Both the position numbers and the translations under genes were made by a program. The notes below the pieces were generated by a model, which worked only from the letters and a program-made list of their open reading frames with translations, made no database searches and had not been told where the DNA came from. Positions 11,111 through 21,767 of a stretch of 64,000 bases of DNA are shown here, piece by piece. How positions within the stretch are numbered: position 1 is the first letter of the stretch; each line of letters starts with the position of its first letter. The stretch comes from Hymenopus coronatus (Eukaryota > Arthropoda > Insecta > Mantodea > Hymenopodidae), in assembly GCA_030762935.1 (NCBI GenBank), contig CM060886.1:33527509-33591508 (forward strand), read 5' to 3'.

Positions 11111-11415
11111 TTCCTCCGAAAGAATTACGAATTTTGAATTCCGAATGTCTTAGTCAATCTAGCCTGTTATTGGATCAATATCATTAATAACATGTACATA
11201 TAAGCTTGAATCTAAAACTGCTTGGAAGTGCAATTCATCAAACTCTTTCCTGAATTCTGTTGAATGGTTTTTAAAATATTATTCAAAGTTTTCTGATGCA
11301 TTTAAATTAAAATATCGTTATTATAAACGCTTGAGTTTTCTATGCTTCTGACAAGCTTCCATAATCAGCGGTGTCTTCCTCATATTTCTACACATTATAT
11401 TCCGAAATTTCATCC
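11111..11415. other. Unassigned AT-rich spacer
   Basis: It may hold a more decayed upstream part of the neighbouring RT fragment. No clear motif. Confidence 0.35.
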
Positions 11416-12254
11416 CTTTTTACTTTCTCTACACATACTATGTACCTAAAGTATAGAGAAGGTATTGTAATTCGATACCGAGATTTCACCGGAAATACAT
11501 GTTTGGGTCCCCCTGAATTAAAAAAAACATTTTCAGAAAAAGGTCCTATGTCTATGGACAGCATAGCTCAAAAACGAAAAGACCGTTAAATACCAAAACT
11601 TGGTATTTAAGTTTGGTATCTTCCAAGAATGCGACACGAAGATTTTCAAGAAAATCCCTCAAGCTCAACTATCCTTAATATTGAAAATTTTCGAAAAGTT
11701 TGATTTTCTCAAAAATGGCATTAAGGATTTTGATTAAAATCTCTTATATATAAGATATTTACATGACAAATAAAATGTATATCTTAAATGTTCTGGGAAT
11801 AGCCTCTAAAGAACTCTTTATTCTGGATGATTTTATTGAATTTTGCATAACTGTTAAACCGTAAGAGATAAGCAAACATTTACTACATCAGAAATGCAGG
11901 TCACGATAAAACACACAATTTATGTCATATACATTTTTTTCGTGGAGTTGATCGTTTTTTTAGATATTCCTTGTTATTGCTATCGTCTTTAAAAAAACTT
12001 ACTTTTCTCATATGGACATTTGTCAACTCCTGTCCACAAACAAAGGAACTTCAGCCACATAGCGACCAGCTTTCGACTATCATTTTAACTTATTTTACTC
12101 CCTTATTTCCCTTCTACTTACAAGGAAGCAAGTAGTAAGAGTATTTCTGCTATTTTTTTCTCGATTAGCATGAAGTAAATAGAAGCATAAGCTTTCTAAC
12201 AATAATTTTTTGCATAAATGTGGAGAAAGTCATGTGAATGGAACACATAAGATA
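11416..12254 (-). mobile_element. HINE-like repeat, copy 8 (near full length)
   Basis: Starts TTTTTACTTTCTCTACACAT on the plus strand (inverse of the 3' end) and ends TGTGAATGGAACACATAAGA. The central microsatellite is nearly absent (GTCCTATGTCTATGGACAGC), so it is a short-core version. Confidence 0.8.
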
Positions 12255-12639
12255 TCCAATTCACTTATTTCAATGTTGCTGAAGCGAAGCTTCAGTTTCC
12301 TTCCATTTATGCAGAATGCTATTCTTGTAAATAAAATGCATCACAGGTATTTCATCTGCAGAATATTTCAGCACGGATTATAGTTTCTTCAGGGTTGGTT
12401 GAACTCAGGTTGCTTGTAGCTTAAACCATTACAACAGGCTGTAATGATTTCCATCTCACAAAATGTCAACATTTCCTGTGATGTTCGGCATTATGAGTGT
12501 ATGATTGATATAGTAATGATATAAATAACCTACCATCCTTTGAAGAGCAGAAAAAGTTTTCTTTGAGAATATTTCAGTGTCCCAAAACGTATGCATACAC
12601 TGCAGAGCGAAATCAAAGCGAGAGAGGTAATGAATGCTC
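12255..12639. other. Unassigned stretch
   Basis: Nothing recognised. Confidence 0.45.
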
Positions 12640-13720
12640 TTCTATCAAATGGAATTTCTTTGTGCTCTTTGAGCGCGTATGGAGCTGGTGGACGCACCTG
12701 GTGGGGCTGGGCTGCGTAGCGACGACTGGTCCTCTCTCCGGCGTTGCAGCTGCTAAAGTCGATTATCGATGCTCCTCGGCTATTGGTGGGCTCACCGACG
12801 AGCAATTGAGGCCTATTTATATCTAGCTTTGGTATTTAGCTACGGTGATTTCCAGGGAGTGGTACGGGAATTAACTTAAATAACGTCGGCACTTTTCGTT
12901 CAATCAAGGTCTATTTCTCTTTTGCAAGCGTTCCCGAGAATGTTCCTGGAGCGGTTGAGTTTCGATATTTTCCCCCGAACAAGAGCGTAACGCGCATAAA
13001 GGTAACTAATCTTTACGCGGGACGAGTGCAACGGTTACGTGCAGAATAGTTGTAGACACTTTAAATTTTCGCCGTGGCTTCCTTTCAACTGTGTGACTCA
13101 TAGTAATAACTTTACTATATTTCCGAGGATTCTTGTTTCGGGCATCACAGAGTCTACGTGTAGTTACATTCCAACTGCCTCAATCACTTTAATAGCTCTG
13201 CTAATTCGCTCATTCACTCGTTTTGTACGTCACAGCTTTCCCCTTGGAGTTACATCTGCCACAATCACTGTCATAACTCTACTAATACGCGCTTACTCTG
13301 GCTTTTGTGTGTCGCAGATTTCCCCTTGGAGTTACATCTGAACTGCGTGAAAATTGCAGCGAATACTCTATATTTATAACAAATTCTACCCACGCGCAAA
13401 TCCCTCAAATTGTATTCTCATTGGCCCATTTTGGCGCCGAAAGTGGCTTGGGGTGCGCTTCTGCTGTGACGAGAGTAATTGTAATTGGTCAATGCATCTT
13501 TTACGTGATTCTTGGCCTAAATTTCTTCGTGGTTCCCCGGTTTATGTCGTCTTCGCTTTCTCTTGCGGAGACGTGACCACACAATAGCGTCTTTCCCCTC
13601 TTGCAATAGACAAAGAAATAGCGTAAACAACTGAATTCGTCGCTTGAGAACTCCCGGGTTGAAGTTAGAAACGCTTTCCAAGAGCAACCTCTCTGAACAT
13701 CCAATATACAATAAATACAT
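12640..13720. other. GC-richer island with promoter-like signals, unknown identity
   Basis: Base composition and CpG content rise clearly above the surroundings. Visible signals are inverted CCAAT boxes (TATTGGTGGG near 12780, ATTGGCCCATTTTGGCGCC near 13419, AATTGGTCAATG near 13485), a TATA-like CCTATTTATATCTAGC at about 12812, an AATAAATA near 13710, and a three-unit tandem repeat at 13143-13343. TGGCGCCGAAAGTGG at about 13432 resembles a retroelement primer-binding site. No long ORF with a recognisable domain is found. It could be an LTR or leader, or a host promoter/CpG-rich first exon; I cannot decide. Confidence 0.4.
13143..13343. repeat. Tandem repeat, about 82-85 bp unit, 2.4 units
   Basis: Units start at 13143, 13228 and 13310. 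Each opens C(A/G)TC(A/G)CAG and carries GTTACAT(C/T) about 20 bases later. Units 1 and 2 continue in parallel (TCAATCACT...AATAGCTCTGCTAAT versus ACAATCACT...ATAACTCTACTAAT). Units 2 and 3 share TTTCCCCTTGGAGTTACATC. Confidence 0.75.
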
Positions 13721-14150
13721 TATAGCTTACTTACTAATTAACCTAAACAATTTAATCAATTACAAATATTGGTTATGCGCTTATTCATCTGGGCGATAAT
13801 CCGTCTAATCTTTGATGTTGAATACCTGTCTCATGATGCCGTCTTATTACATTAATTTAAGCACAATTTAACCTAATTCTCTTAGTATTCTTGTAGCGCT
13901 ATGAAATGTATTATATGCTAAGATGGCTACAGATGTCCTCCTCAGCTCAGCTGACTTTGGCGTTGTCCTCCGAATTCGTGAAAACTTCTTATGCAACACT
14001 TCATAGCACATAGTATTTTCTGTTTCCATATGTGCATGTCTCAGCCGCCATATTCAATTGTGTCTGGCTTTTGTCGAATGTATGGCATGGCTGGCAAATA
14101 ATATACATCTACTGAAGGTCTCCACCTACAAATCCTTCATCCATATCCAG
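13721..14150. other. Unassigned AT-rich stretch
   Basis: Nothing recognised. Confidence 0.45.
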
Positions 14151-14365
14151 AGCGGCCGCGCCTTGACCGAGTCGTTAGACCACTCGCCTCTCATCTAGAT
14201 CCCAAGCGACCGCATGTGAGATTTGTGGTGGTCAAAGCGGCGCAGGGGCGGGTTTTCTTCAGCTTCTCCGGTTTCCCCGCCACCGGTGCTACATCTTCAT
14301 TTCCGTATCTCACCAGTGTCATCGCCTCCTGTAAAAGCTGTCGTTAAACATTACCCCAAAAAAAA
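14151..14365 (+). mobile_element. tRNA(Ser/Leu)-type SINE, copy 2
   Basis: The head CTTGACCGAGTCGTTAGACC and CTCGCCTCTCATCTAGATCC resemble a class-II tRNA. The body (GCGACCGCATGTGAGATTTG, TTCTCCGGTTTCCCC, AGTGTCATCGCC) matches the copies at 0.5 and 63.4 kb. It ends GTAAAAGCTGTCGTTAAACA with a poly(A) tail at 14357-14365, which abuts the next HINE-like copy. Confidence 0.8.
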
Positions 14366-15044
14366 ATATGACGTGTTACACTCGCATGACTTTCCCTAGC
14401 TGCTCTACAAAACGCCTACAAAAGATTATTCTTCTATGTAAACAATGCTAATCAAGATAAATATTAGCAGAATGTTATTACTTAGTTCCTTATAAGTAGA
14501 AGGGAATATGGGAATGCACTATGCTAAAGTGATTGTCAAATGTTTTAAAAGCTATCGTTATGCGATTGTCATTGCAAATCACTTCTGTGCTTGGCCAGGA
14601 GTAGAACAAAAGAAAAACAGACACTTCTTGTGTGAGAAAAGTTTCACGGAATATCTCGAAAACGGTTACCTCCACAACAAAAACGTAAAGGGCAAAAATT
14701 GTGTGTGTTGTCATGAGGTACATTTTTTGTGCAGTACGTTTTTTTTTCTATCTCTTACGGTTTAGCAGTTAAGCAACATTCAGTAAAATGCATCCAGAAT
14801 AAAGAGGTCTTTAGAGGCTATTCCCAAAAAATTCGAGATGTACATTTTATTTCGAACATAAATAGCTTTAATATACGGGATTTTAATCAAAATCCTTTGA
14901 GCTATTTTTAAGAAAATAAAAATTCGACATTTTTTCCACGTAGAGGGTAGTTTGTTGTGGGGGGATTTTTTTTTAAATCTTCGTGTCGCATCCTTGGAAG
15001 ATACTAAACTTAAATACCAAGTTTGGGGCTAGAGAAAGTAAAAA
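14366..15044 (+). mobile_element. HINE-like repeat, copy 9 (variant B, internal deletion)
   Basis: A good variant-B reference from TATGACGTGTTACACTCGCA. It runs to TACCAAGTTTGG, then jumps straight to AGAGAAAGTAAAA. The microsatellite, CCGGTGAAATC block and left arm of the hairpin are deleted. Confidence 0.8.
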
Positions 15045-15132
15045 TCCAGAGCTCAAGCAGAAGATGTGGTTAGCGTAGCGTACTTACGGCATGGATTTCA
15101 AGGCGCATTCTTTAGCTGCGCAAGAAACAGAG

Positions 15133-15353
15133 TAAGTGGGTAAGTGTGGTGATAGCGTGTCTGCCTCATATTTAACAGGCAGCGAGTTCGAATCTCGCTT
15201 AGGATGAGTTACCCGCATAAGAGTTTTCCGGGATTTTCCCTTTCCTGAGAAGACGAATGTCGTATAGCTTTAAACTCTATGGACCCCGAGATCATTTCAA
15301 CAATTTCACTCATCGTTCGGCCAACCAGGCTAGGACGTTAAGCCACAAAAAAG
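15133..15353 (+). mobile_element. tRNA-derived SINE, second type
   Basis: An A-box-like GTGTGGTGATAGCGTG and B-box-like CGAGTTCGAATCTCGC are spaced as in a tRNA gene. A body follows with TTTTCCGGGATTTTCCC, AGACGAATGTCG, and TAGGACGTTAAGCCAC with an A-rich tail. I could not confirm a target duplication. Confidence 0.65.
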
Positions 15354-16149
15354 AGGCAGATGAGGGGCTAGATTTTCCGCAACCAACCTAAACAGCCGGA
15401 TTCCATTATATTCCGCATTTTACATGGAGAACTAGATCTACCGTCGGTTATAATACAGAAGTAGCAACACTGCGATATTTTCTGGTATAGCTTTGCAAGT
15501 TCTGTTGTGTAGTATTTCTTTTACAATGATAAACTCATTCTATATCACGTGATTTAGTTGAAACGATGTTTATAAATGTTGTGATTTAATATGTTATAAT
15601 TCTTCAATTTTTTTTTACACTTATTCATTTTACTAATTAAATTGAATACAACTGGATTATTTTAAGCCAAAAATTTAGCACTTACAGATTTTCTAAAAGT
15701 CTATAAAAGAATCAGCACATTTGACACGTAGGCAATCTTCATGCAGTAGTTTTGAAAAACTATCTAGATAACATTTTTGAAAAATCCTATTTATTGCCAA
15801 TGAATATCAATGTTAGATTATAATGTATCTTATACTATTTTGGGTAATCAGAAAAAACATAAATGTGGTTCTTGTATCACAAACCTACAACATTTCAGAT
15901 AATCTTGAAGTAGGCTTGTTAGGTATATAGAAATTATGTACGTACATGTAATCAACCCGATCATTTCTTTTTAGGTCAAGTCCATTGGTTTAGAGTGTAT
16001 TCCTTTAGGGTTTATTATACTTATATTTACGTCATTTACTTAAGGTGTCGAATTGTGAGAAAATTCCTATACACGTTACAATATATATGTATTTAGGCTA
16101 CCGAATTATTTGTGAAATGAATCCTAAAATCTATTTAATGAAACGACAT
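15354..16149. other. Unassigned AT-rich stretch
   Basis: Nothing recognised. Confidence 0.45.
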
Positions 16150-17671
16150 TCTAAGCTGTTTCAAAAATACGGGGCATAATTTCAGGTATGTATTTCCCAC
16201 ATGAAGACAATCAAAATAGTTCATTATAACATGTGTCCGGTAATGCTTCATTTCCGAGTTATGGCCTTTATAACATTGAAAGTCCCACCTGTAGACAATC
16301 AAAATAGTTCATGTTCGGAAATGCTTCATTTCCGACTTATGGCCTTCACAATATTGGAATTCACTGGAACGTGTTTCTTTCCGAAGGTCTTTGCCGTCAA
16401 AGGAGACATTAGGAGGGCGCTCTGATAGTTCATTCTGAGGAAGGTTACATTCAGTTTAGGCGTTAAGACTGTGCGACATGTATTAAAATCAAGAGCTGGC
16501 AGAGATACACTTCATGTACGGTAAGACCGACGGCAATGCTGCGCTGGCTCGTCCTTTGTACCAGGAGAGGTACCCACAGCGACAATGTCCAGATCGGAAG
16601 ACATTTGTATGTCTCCATTCCCCCCTGTGCGAGTATGGAACATTCACCTCTCCTGGTTTGGGAAGGGGACAACTCCAGAAGTGCAGGAGGAGATTCTGGA
16701 GGCTGTGGACAGGACTCCTATCAGCATACGACGGTTAGCGTTGCAAGTCAATGTTCCTCATACGACTGTCTGGAGACTGTTAAACGAGTATCAATTGTAT
16801 CCTTATCATTTGCAACGTGTACAGGCCCTGTCACCAGCAGATTACCCTGCACGAGTTAGGTTCTGCCAGTGGTTCTTGCAGCAGTGTGGTGTAAATCCGA
16901 ACGTTTCTGCCGTCGTATTATTTACAGATGAAGCACTGTTCACAAGAGATGGCATAACAAATTTCCACAATCAGCATGCATGGTCGCATGAAAACCCACG
17001 TGCAACTGTTGTATCTCATCACCAGGTGCGGTTCTCCCTCAACATGTGGGCCGGTATCATTGGTGATCGATTAGTTGGACCCCATGTACTTGTAAACAGA
17101 CTTACGGGGCAGGCGTACACAAACTTCCTGGAAAACACCATACCTGACGTTTTCGAAGACACTCCACTGATCAATCATCAACACATTCACTTCTTGCACG
17201 ATGGCGCTCCTGCACACTTCAGTCTTACGGCTCGAAGGTTTCCTGATCGATGGATAGGTAGAGGTGGCCCAATTGCTTGGCCTCCACGCTCACCTGATCT
17301 GAACCCTCTCGATTTCTACTTGTGGGGCCATTTAAAATCATTGGTTTGTTCGTCTCCGGTGCCGGATTTGGAATCCCTTCGGAATCGAATTGCGGCAAGT
17401 TGTGAGGACATACGCAATACTCCTGGAGCTTGGGATCGTGTTCGCAGGTCAATGAGACATCGATGTGAGGTCTGTATTCAAGCAGGAGGTGGACATTTTG
17501 AACATCTTCTGTAATGACAACCTGTGGAAAGAAAACCGTTCCAGTGAATTTCAATGTTGTGAAAGCCATAACTCGGAAATGAAGCATTTCCGGACACATG
17601 TTATAATGAACTAATTTGATTGTCTACATGTGGGAAATACATACCTGAAATTATGCCCCGTATTTTTGAAA
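16150..17671 (+). mobile_element. DUF4817/DD41D-type IS630-Tc1-mariner transposon, copy 1
   Basis: The terminal inverted repeats are clear: TTTCAAAAATACGGGGCATA at 16159 is the inverse of the end at 17652-17671. They continue inward (CAGGTATGTATTTCCCACAT on both sides). The 5' subterminal region holds a tandem duplication of the unit containing AATGCTTCATTTCCGA (near 16243 and 16320), also present in copy 2. The extreme tip on the left is diverged. The right tip is replaced by a GT/TA microsatellite, so the TA target duplication cannot be read. A frameshifted transposase fills the middle. Confidence 0.85.
16490..17514 (+). pseudogene. Transposase of DUF4817/DD41D-type transposon, frameshifted
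   Basis: The N-terminal helix-turn-helix (ELAEIHFMYGKTDGNAALAR...LYQERYPQ, as in DUF4817 proteins) is in one frame from about 16490. The catalytic part is in another frame from 16585 (309 aa to 17514). In the latter, LFTDEALFTRDG (D115), HFLHDGAPAHF (D206) and SPDLNPLDFYLWG (D243) are the three metal-binding aspartates of a DDD transposase. The D2-D3 gap is 36 residues because five residues present in copy 2 are deleted. Copy 2 has 41, the spacing reported for the rosa (DD41D) group. The enzyme would cut and paste DNA at TA. The frame change between HTH and catalytic domain, shared with copy 2, makes this copy probably inactive. Confidence 0.85.
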
Positions 17672-17673
17672 TT

Positions 17674-17755
<82 letters not shown>
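17672..17755. repeat. Microsatellite (TG)n then (TA)n
   Basis: About 25 TG units (17675-17724) pass into about 15 TA units (17725-17755), exactly where the right tip of the transposon should be. Confidence 0.95.
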
Positions 17756-17757
<2 letters not shown>

Positions 17758-17857
17758 CTTACCGATAGCACAGTTAAGTATACAAAATAAGATTATAAAG
17801 AAGAAATGTACAAACAATAATGCTGTGAACAATAAATAAATAATAATTAATAATAAT

Positions 17858-18000
17858 GTTTGGCTTTGAATGGACGGCAGTCCAATGCCAATCGCCTTAA
17901 CATCTATCCAAAGCACTTCACTGATGATGCCTACAGATGCATTAAGAAAGCCAGTTTAGAAATTAGAGGAAAAATAGCATATGTAACAAACTAATGCAGG
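17858..18000. repeat. Low-copy dispersed repeat, copy 2 (partner at 4138-4272)
   Basis: TTTGAATGGACGGCAGTCCA at about 17865, and AGTTTAGAAATTAGAGGAAA then ATATGTAACAAACTAATGCA at about 17953, match the partner at nearly the same spacing (95 versus 87 bases). Confidence 0.5.
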
Positions 18001-18439
18001 CAACTAAGATTTAAACCTGCCATCTTCCATATTTATTCACTGCAGCGCTGTGGCAAAATGCAAATGATAAGAATAGAAGTTTCGCATCTAGTAAACCTTT
18101 TGTTTTCTTTTTTTCCTCTTAATAATGTTACATCAACACACAGCGGCTATTTATTTTAGACATACTTATTTCATTCACGACATGCGGTATATGTAATAAT
18201 ACAACAGTTATTATGATGCTTCTTTAAAGGTTTATTCTACCGAACAGCAATATGCTGTACACGAAAGAATGCGGTCCGCATCAGGTACGAAGATTTTTCT
18301 TTCAATGAAAAAAATGGAATCCGTATAGTATGAAAAATGTTAAAAGTACTGCTGAGAACACCAATGTTTTGAAATATTTTTAGGAATCTAATTTCTTTGG
18401 GAGGTAGGAACTTTTTTTTTTTTTACTCAACATACCCTT
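18001..18439. other. Unassigned AT-rich stretch
   Basis: The right edge may contain the decayed N-terminus of the Tc1-like transposase that follows. Otherwise nothing is recognised. Confidence 0.4.
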
Positions 18440-19080
18440 CTCAAATCGATCCAACACCCCTCTGATAAACCAATCCAACAGGAAAATGTCAACTGCAACT
18501 GGAATAACATGTTATTCTCAGACGAGGTGACATTTTCATCAACGCAAAAGGGAAAAGTGTTTGTCTAACGCACTAAGGGGACCCGAGTATGATGCAAAAT
18601 ACTTGACTTCACAATTCCATCATGTATCCTTATCGTGTTGAGGCTGCATATCAAAGGACGGTGGAGGTGTACTGTGGCAAATATACAATACACTGAACGA
18701 TTTGTCGTACATGGTAACACTCTATATATTTTGATTCCCTCTGTGAGGAAGTGATATCCTGATGGAATTCATCCTGTCCACACATATCGATAGGTTTCAG
18801 ATTGGTTTTCTGAGATACAGGATATAGAGGGGTAGACTGTCCTCGCTGTTCATCAGATTTGAACCCTATTGAGAATGTGTGGGCTGAGGTAAACGGGAAA
18901 GGTCTTCCAATTTACTTGCAGATGGGCGAAGGACAAAAGATGACTTCGGGGCACAAATTCAAGAAGACTTGGATATTGTAGGTTCTCGTCCACATTACTG
19001 CAGGCATTTAATTTTATTTGTGCCCCGAAGATTGAGGGCAGTTATACGGGCTGAGGGTTCATACACTAGATATTATGTTT
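18440..19080 (+). pseudogene. Tc1-like (DDE) transposase relic
   Basis: Conceptual translation from about 18505 gives NWNNMLFSDEVTFSSTQKGK (first catalytic D in SDE). Further on come WGC-ISKDGGGVLW-like residues in a shifted frame, then DLNPIENVWAEVNGK at 18856-18900 (third catalytic residue, E of NPIEN) and PRRLRAVIRAEG near the C-terminus. The segment that should carry the second catalytic D (HFQQDN-type motif) is deleted: YPDG runs directly into IHPVHT. Several stops and frameshifts are present. The terminal repeats were not found. It is dead. Confidence 0.75.
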
Positions 19081-19453
19081 ATTTTTTGTGTTTTAATTTA
19101 GAAGATGATAGTTTATTTACGCATTTTTTTTTTATTTAACACGAATGTTAGTATAATTGGTGTGCTTAAGAGAGGCCCATAACTTAGATGTCAGAGTTAT
19201 ATTAATGCAAAAGTAAGTTCTACATATCTAGTCATAAAATTAACAAGCTCTTGAGTGTAAGCAATGGTTTCTTAACCTCTCGGGCACCGTAACGTTGTAC
19301 TGTGATGTGTTTTTAGTACTAATAACTTCACCTTTGCGCTGTCAGCTACGGACTATTGTACGGTTCTTACGTGTGCATTGTGTACACAGCTTTTACGAAA
19401 ATATACCAAGCTCTTCGATCGATACATGGAACCTAGGGATGACTCATTTTTGA
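19081..19453. other. Unassigned stretch
   Basis: Nothing recognised. Confidence 0.45.
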
Positions 19454-20103
19454 GTCCACGGGTGTACACAGTAGATAGAGAAGCTATTGTACTCCAGCCA
19501 AAAATTCGATGTCGACATTTCACCGGAAATATATGTTCTGAGGCCCCTAAATCCAAAAAAACATTTTTAGAAAAAGGGTATTGTGTGTCTGTGTAGGCGT
19601 GAATGTGTCGACAGCATTAACTCAAAACGATAAATCTGTGAAACACCAAACTTGGTGGTATTTAGGTTATCTACTAGGGATGAACACGAAGATTTTCAAG
19701 AAAATTCCCCTACCACCAACTGTCCTTCACATGGAACATTTTCCGAAAACTTTGACTTTTTTTAAAATGGCTAACAATTTTGATTAATATACCGTATGTT
19801 TAATATATTTTCATGAAAAATCAGCTTTATTTTCAGCTCTTTTGTTTTACTTTCGAGAATGCGAAAGAGAACCGCATTTCCAATTGTTTCAAATAGCAAT
19901 AGCTTTTATTGGTTTTCACTGTCGCTTTAGTCTAGCGTATTCCTTTATTTCTCTTCTACCTAAAAGGAAGCAAGTATTAAGGCCATTTCTACTAACGTCT
20001 ATCTCGATTAGCATGACGTAGATAAAAGAATAATCTTTTGTAAGGAAAGTTTGATAGTGGAACAGCTAGAGAAAGGCTTGTGAATGAAAAACATTAGATA
20101 TTT
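19454..20103 (-). mobile_element. HINE-like repeat, copy 10 (variant B, internal deletion)
   Basis: The hairpin end is decayed (GTAGATAGAGAAGCTATTGT). Intact ATTTCACCGGAAATATATG and the GTGTGTCTGTG core follow. A deletion after TTTCATGAAAAATCAG joins directly to TGTTTTACTTTCGAGAATGC. It ends TTGTGAATGAAAAACATTAG. Confidence 0.7.
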
Positions 20104-20249
20104 TTGAACTCAGAAGTTTTAAAACAATTTTTGGATGCTTTAGAAATGTTCTTAACCATTATAGGTAGCTGACGGTAGAGAGAATAAAACTATAATTACT
20201 AATGAACCTATACGATTCGATTCTCATGTCAAAGCACTCAATAGAAAAA

Positions 20250-21094
20250 AGCTGATGTGTTCCATTTACATGACTTTCCCTGATCTCTGCAACAAATTAT
20301 TCTTAAAAAGCTTATACTTCTATTTACTTCATATTAATCGGAAAAAATAGGAGAAATAGTTTTTATTACTTTTATAATCAAAAGCTGATTGCTATGTCAC
20401 TGAAGTTCCTTTGTTTATATGGACAGTACTTGACAAATTCCTGTATGAGAAAAGAATTTTTTCATAGCAGAAACCAAAAACAAGCAATGTCTCAAAAACG
20501 ATGAACTTCACGAAAAAATTGTATATAACATAAATTGTGTGTTTTAACGTGCTCTACATTTTTCTGTAGTAAATTTTTGTCCATCTCTTACAGTTTAGCA
20601 GTTACTCAAAATTTCGTAAAATTCATCCAGAGTGAACTACTCTTCAGAGGCTATTCCCAGAAAATTCAAAATAAACATTTTGCCAGGTAAATGTCTTTAA
20701 TATATGATATTTTAATCAAAATCGTTAGAGCCATTTTTTAGAAAATCGACATTTTCGAAAAAAGTTTCATGTAAAGGGTAGTTTGGGGTGGGGGGATTTT
20801 TCTCAAAATCTTGGTGTCGCATCCCTGGGATATACTTAACTTAAATACCAAGTTTGGTGTTTTACCGACTTTTCATTTTTGAGTTATCGTGTTCACACTC
20901 ACGGACACACGTTACACGGACACACAAGACACATAAACGGCTCTTTTTGTGAAAATGTTTTTTGTTTTTTTTTTTTGTGGATACAGGGGACCCTAAAACA
21001 TATATTTCCGGTGAAATCTCAGTATCGAATTTTTGGGTGGAGTGCAAAACCTTCTCTATACACTATGTACATAGTAAGTGTAGAGAAAGTAAAA
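20250..21094 (+). mobile_element. HINE-like repeat, copy 11 (variant A, full length)
   Basis: Runs from GCTGATGTGTTCCATTTACA at 20251 to GTGTAGAGAAAGTAAAA ending at 21094. A T-run at about 20961-20972 replaces the usual TGCTTTTTTGG. Confidence 0.85.
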
Positions 21095-21767
21095 AAGAAG
21101 GGAGATAAACAAATAAAACAGGTAAATAACGTATATGATAATGCACTGAAAATAAATATCTATTGCACTTCCTTGCAGAATAATTAAAACTTTTTATTTA
21201 TCTTGGTTTGCGAAAACATACGGAATAAATTAAGGAACAGATCCAGTGTAGCTAATAACCTCAAAATATAATCCTTTCAAAACGATGCACAGTCAGATAC
21301 TACAGCGCCAAATTAATGGAAACCTAGTCTCCGAAATAACAAAAGTGCATAAACAGGAAAGCAATTATCTTTAAAGCAAACTGGGCAACTTCGCCAAGAA
21401 TATAACTACACCAGCCATCGTATGCAGAGGAATGTGCTATTAGCTGAAGACTTGGGGTTTAGTGGTTAGAGCTTTTGTCACCTCTGCCCACATGAAACGG
21501 AGGCATCCATTTCTGAGATGGGGAACTCGTCACCGCTCTCGATAGCGTGAAATGAGATAGTGAGAAAGCGGCACGCATCAGGGACCTCAGAGGGGGGAGA
21601 GGAGAGACAGATCAGCACAATTCAACGTCAGATGGGCTCTATTTCTGCTGCCAGATTAAATTATCCTCCTTGAATTCTAAAGCGTCATAGTTCGACTTTG
21701 GGAGGGATAGATAATGCATTAATTTACTAGTCCTCCACGAGTTAGCCTCTGGTTGATGCGACTGATA
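21095..21767. other. Mostly unassigned; possible decayed tRNA-like segment
   Basis: GTTTAGTGGTTAGAGCTTTT at about 21458 looks like an A-box, but no convincing B-box follows at tRNA distance. Purine-rich GAGGGGGGAGAGGAGAGA lies at about 21590. Nothing else is recognised. Confidence 0.3.

Noticed and set aside
13425..13450. Primer-binding site of an LTR retrotransposon
   Set aside because: The TGGCGCC start is suggestive, but no paired LTR, polypurine tract or gag-pol is present in the window. Kept only as part of the island description.
17225..17599. 124-aa minus-strand ORF and the matching 59539-59931 plus ORFs
   Set aside because: Antisense shadow of the DUF4817-type transposase and its terminal repeat; the same shadow appears at both copies.
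21450..21640. Possible tRNA-derived SINE
   Set aside because: A-box-like sequence present but no B-box at a suitable distance.
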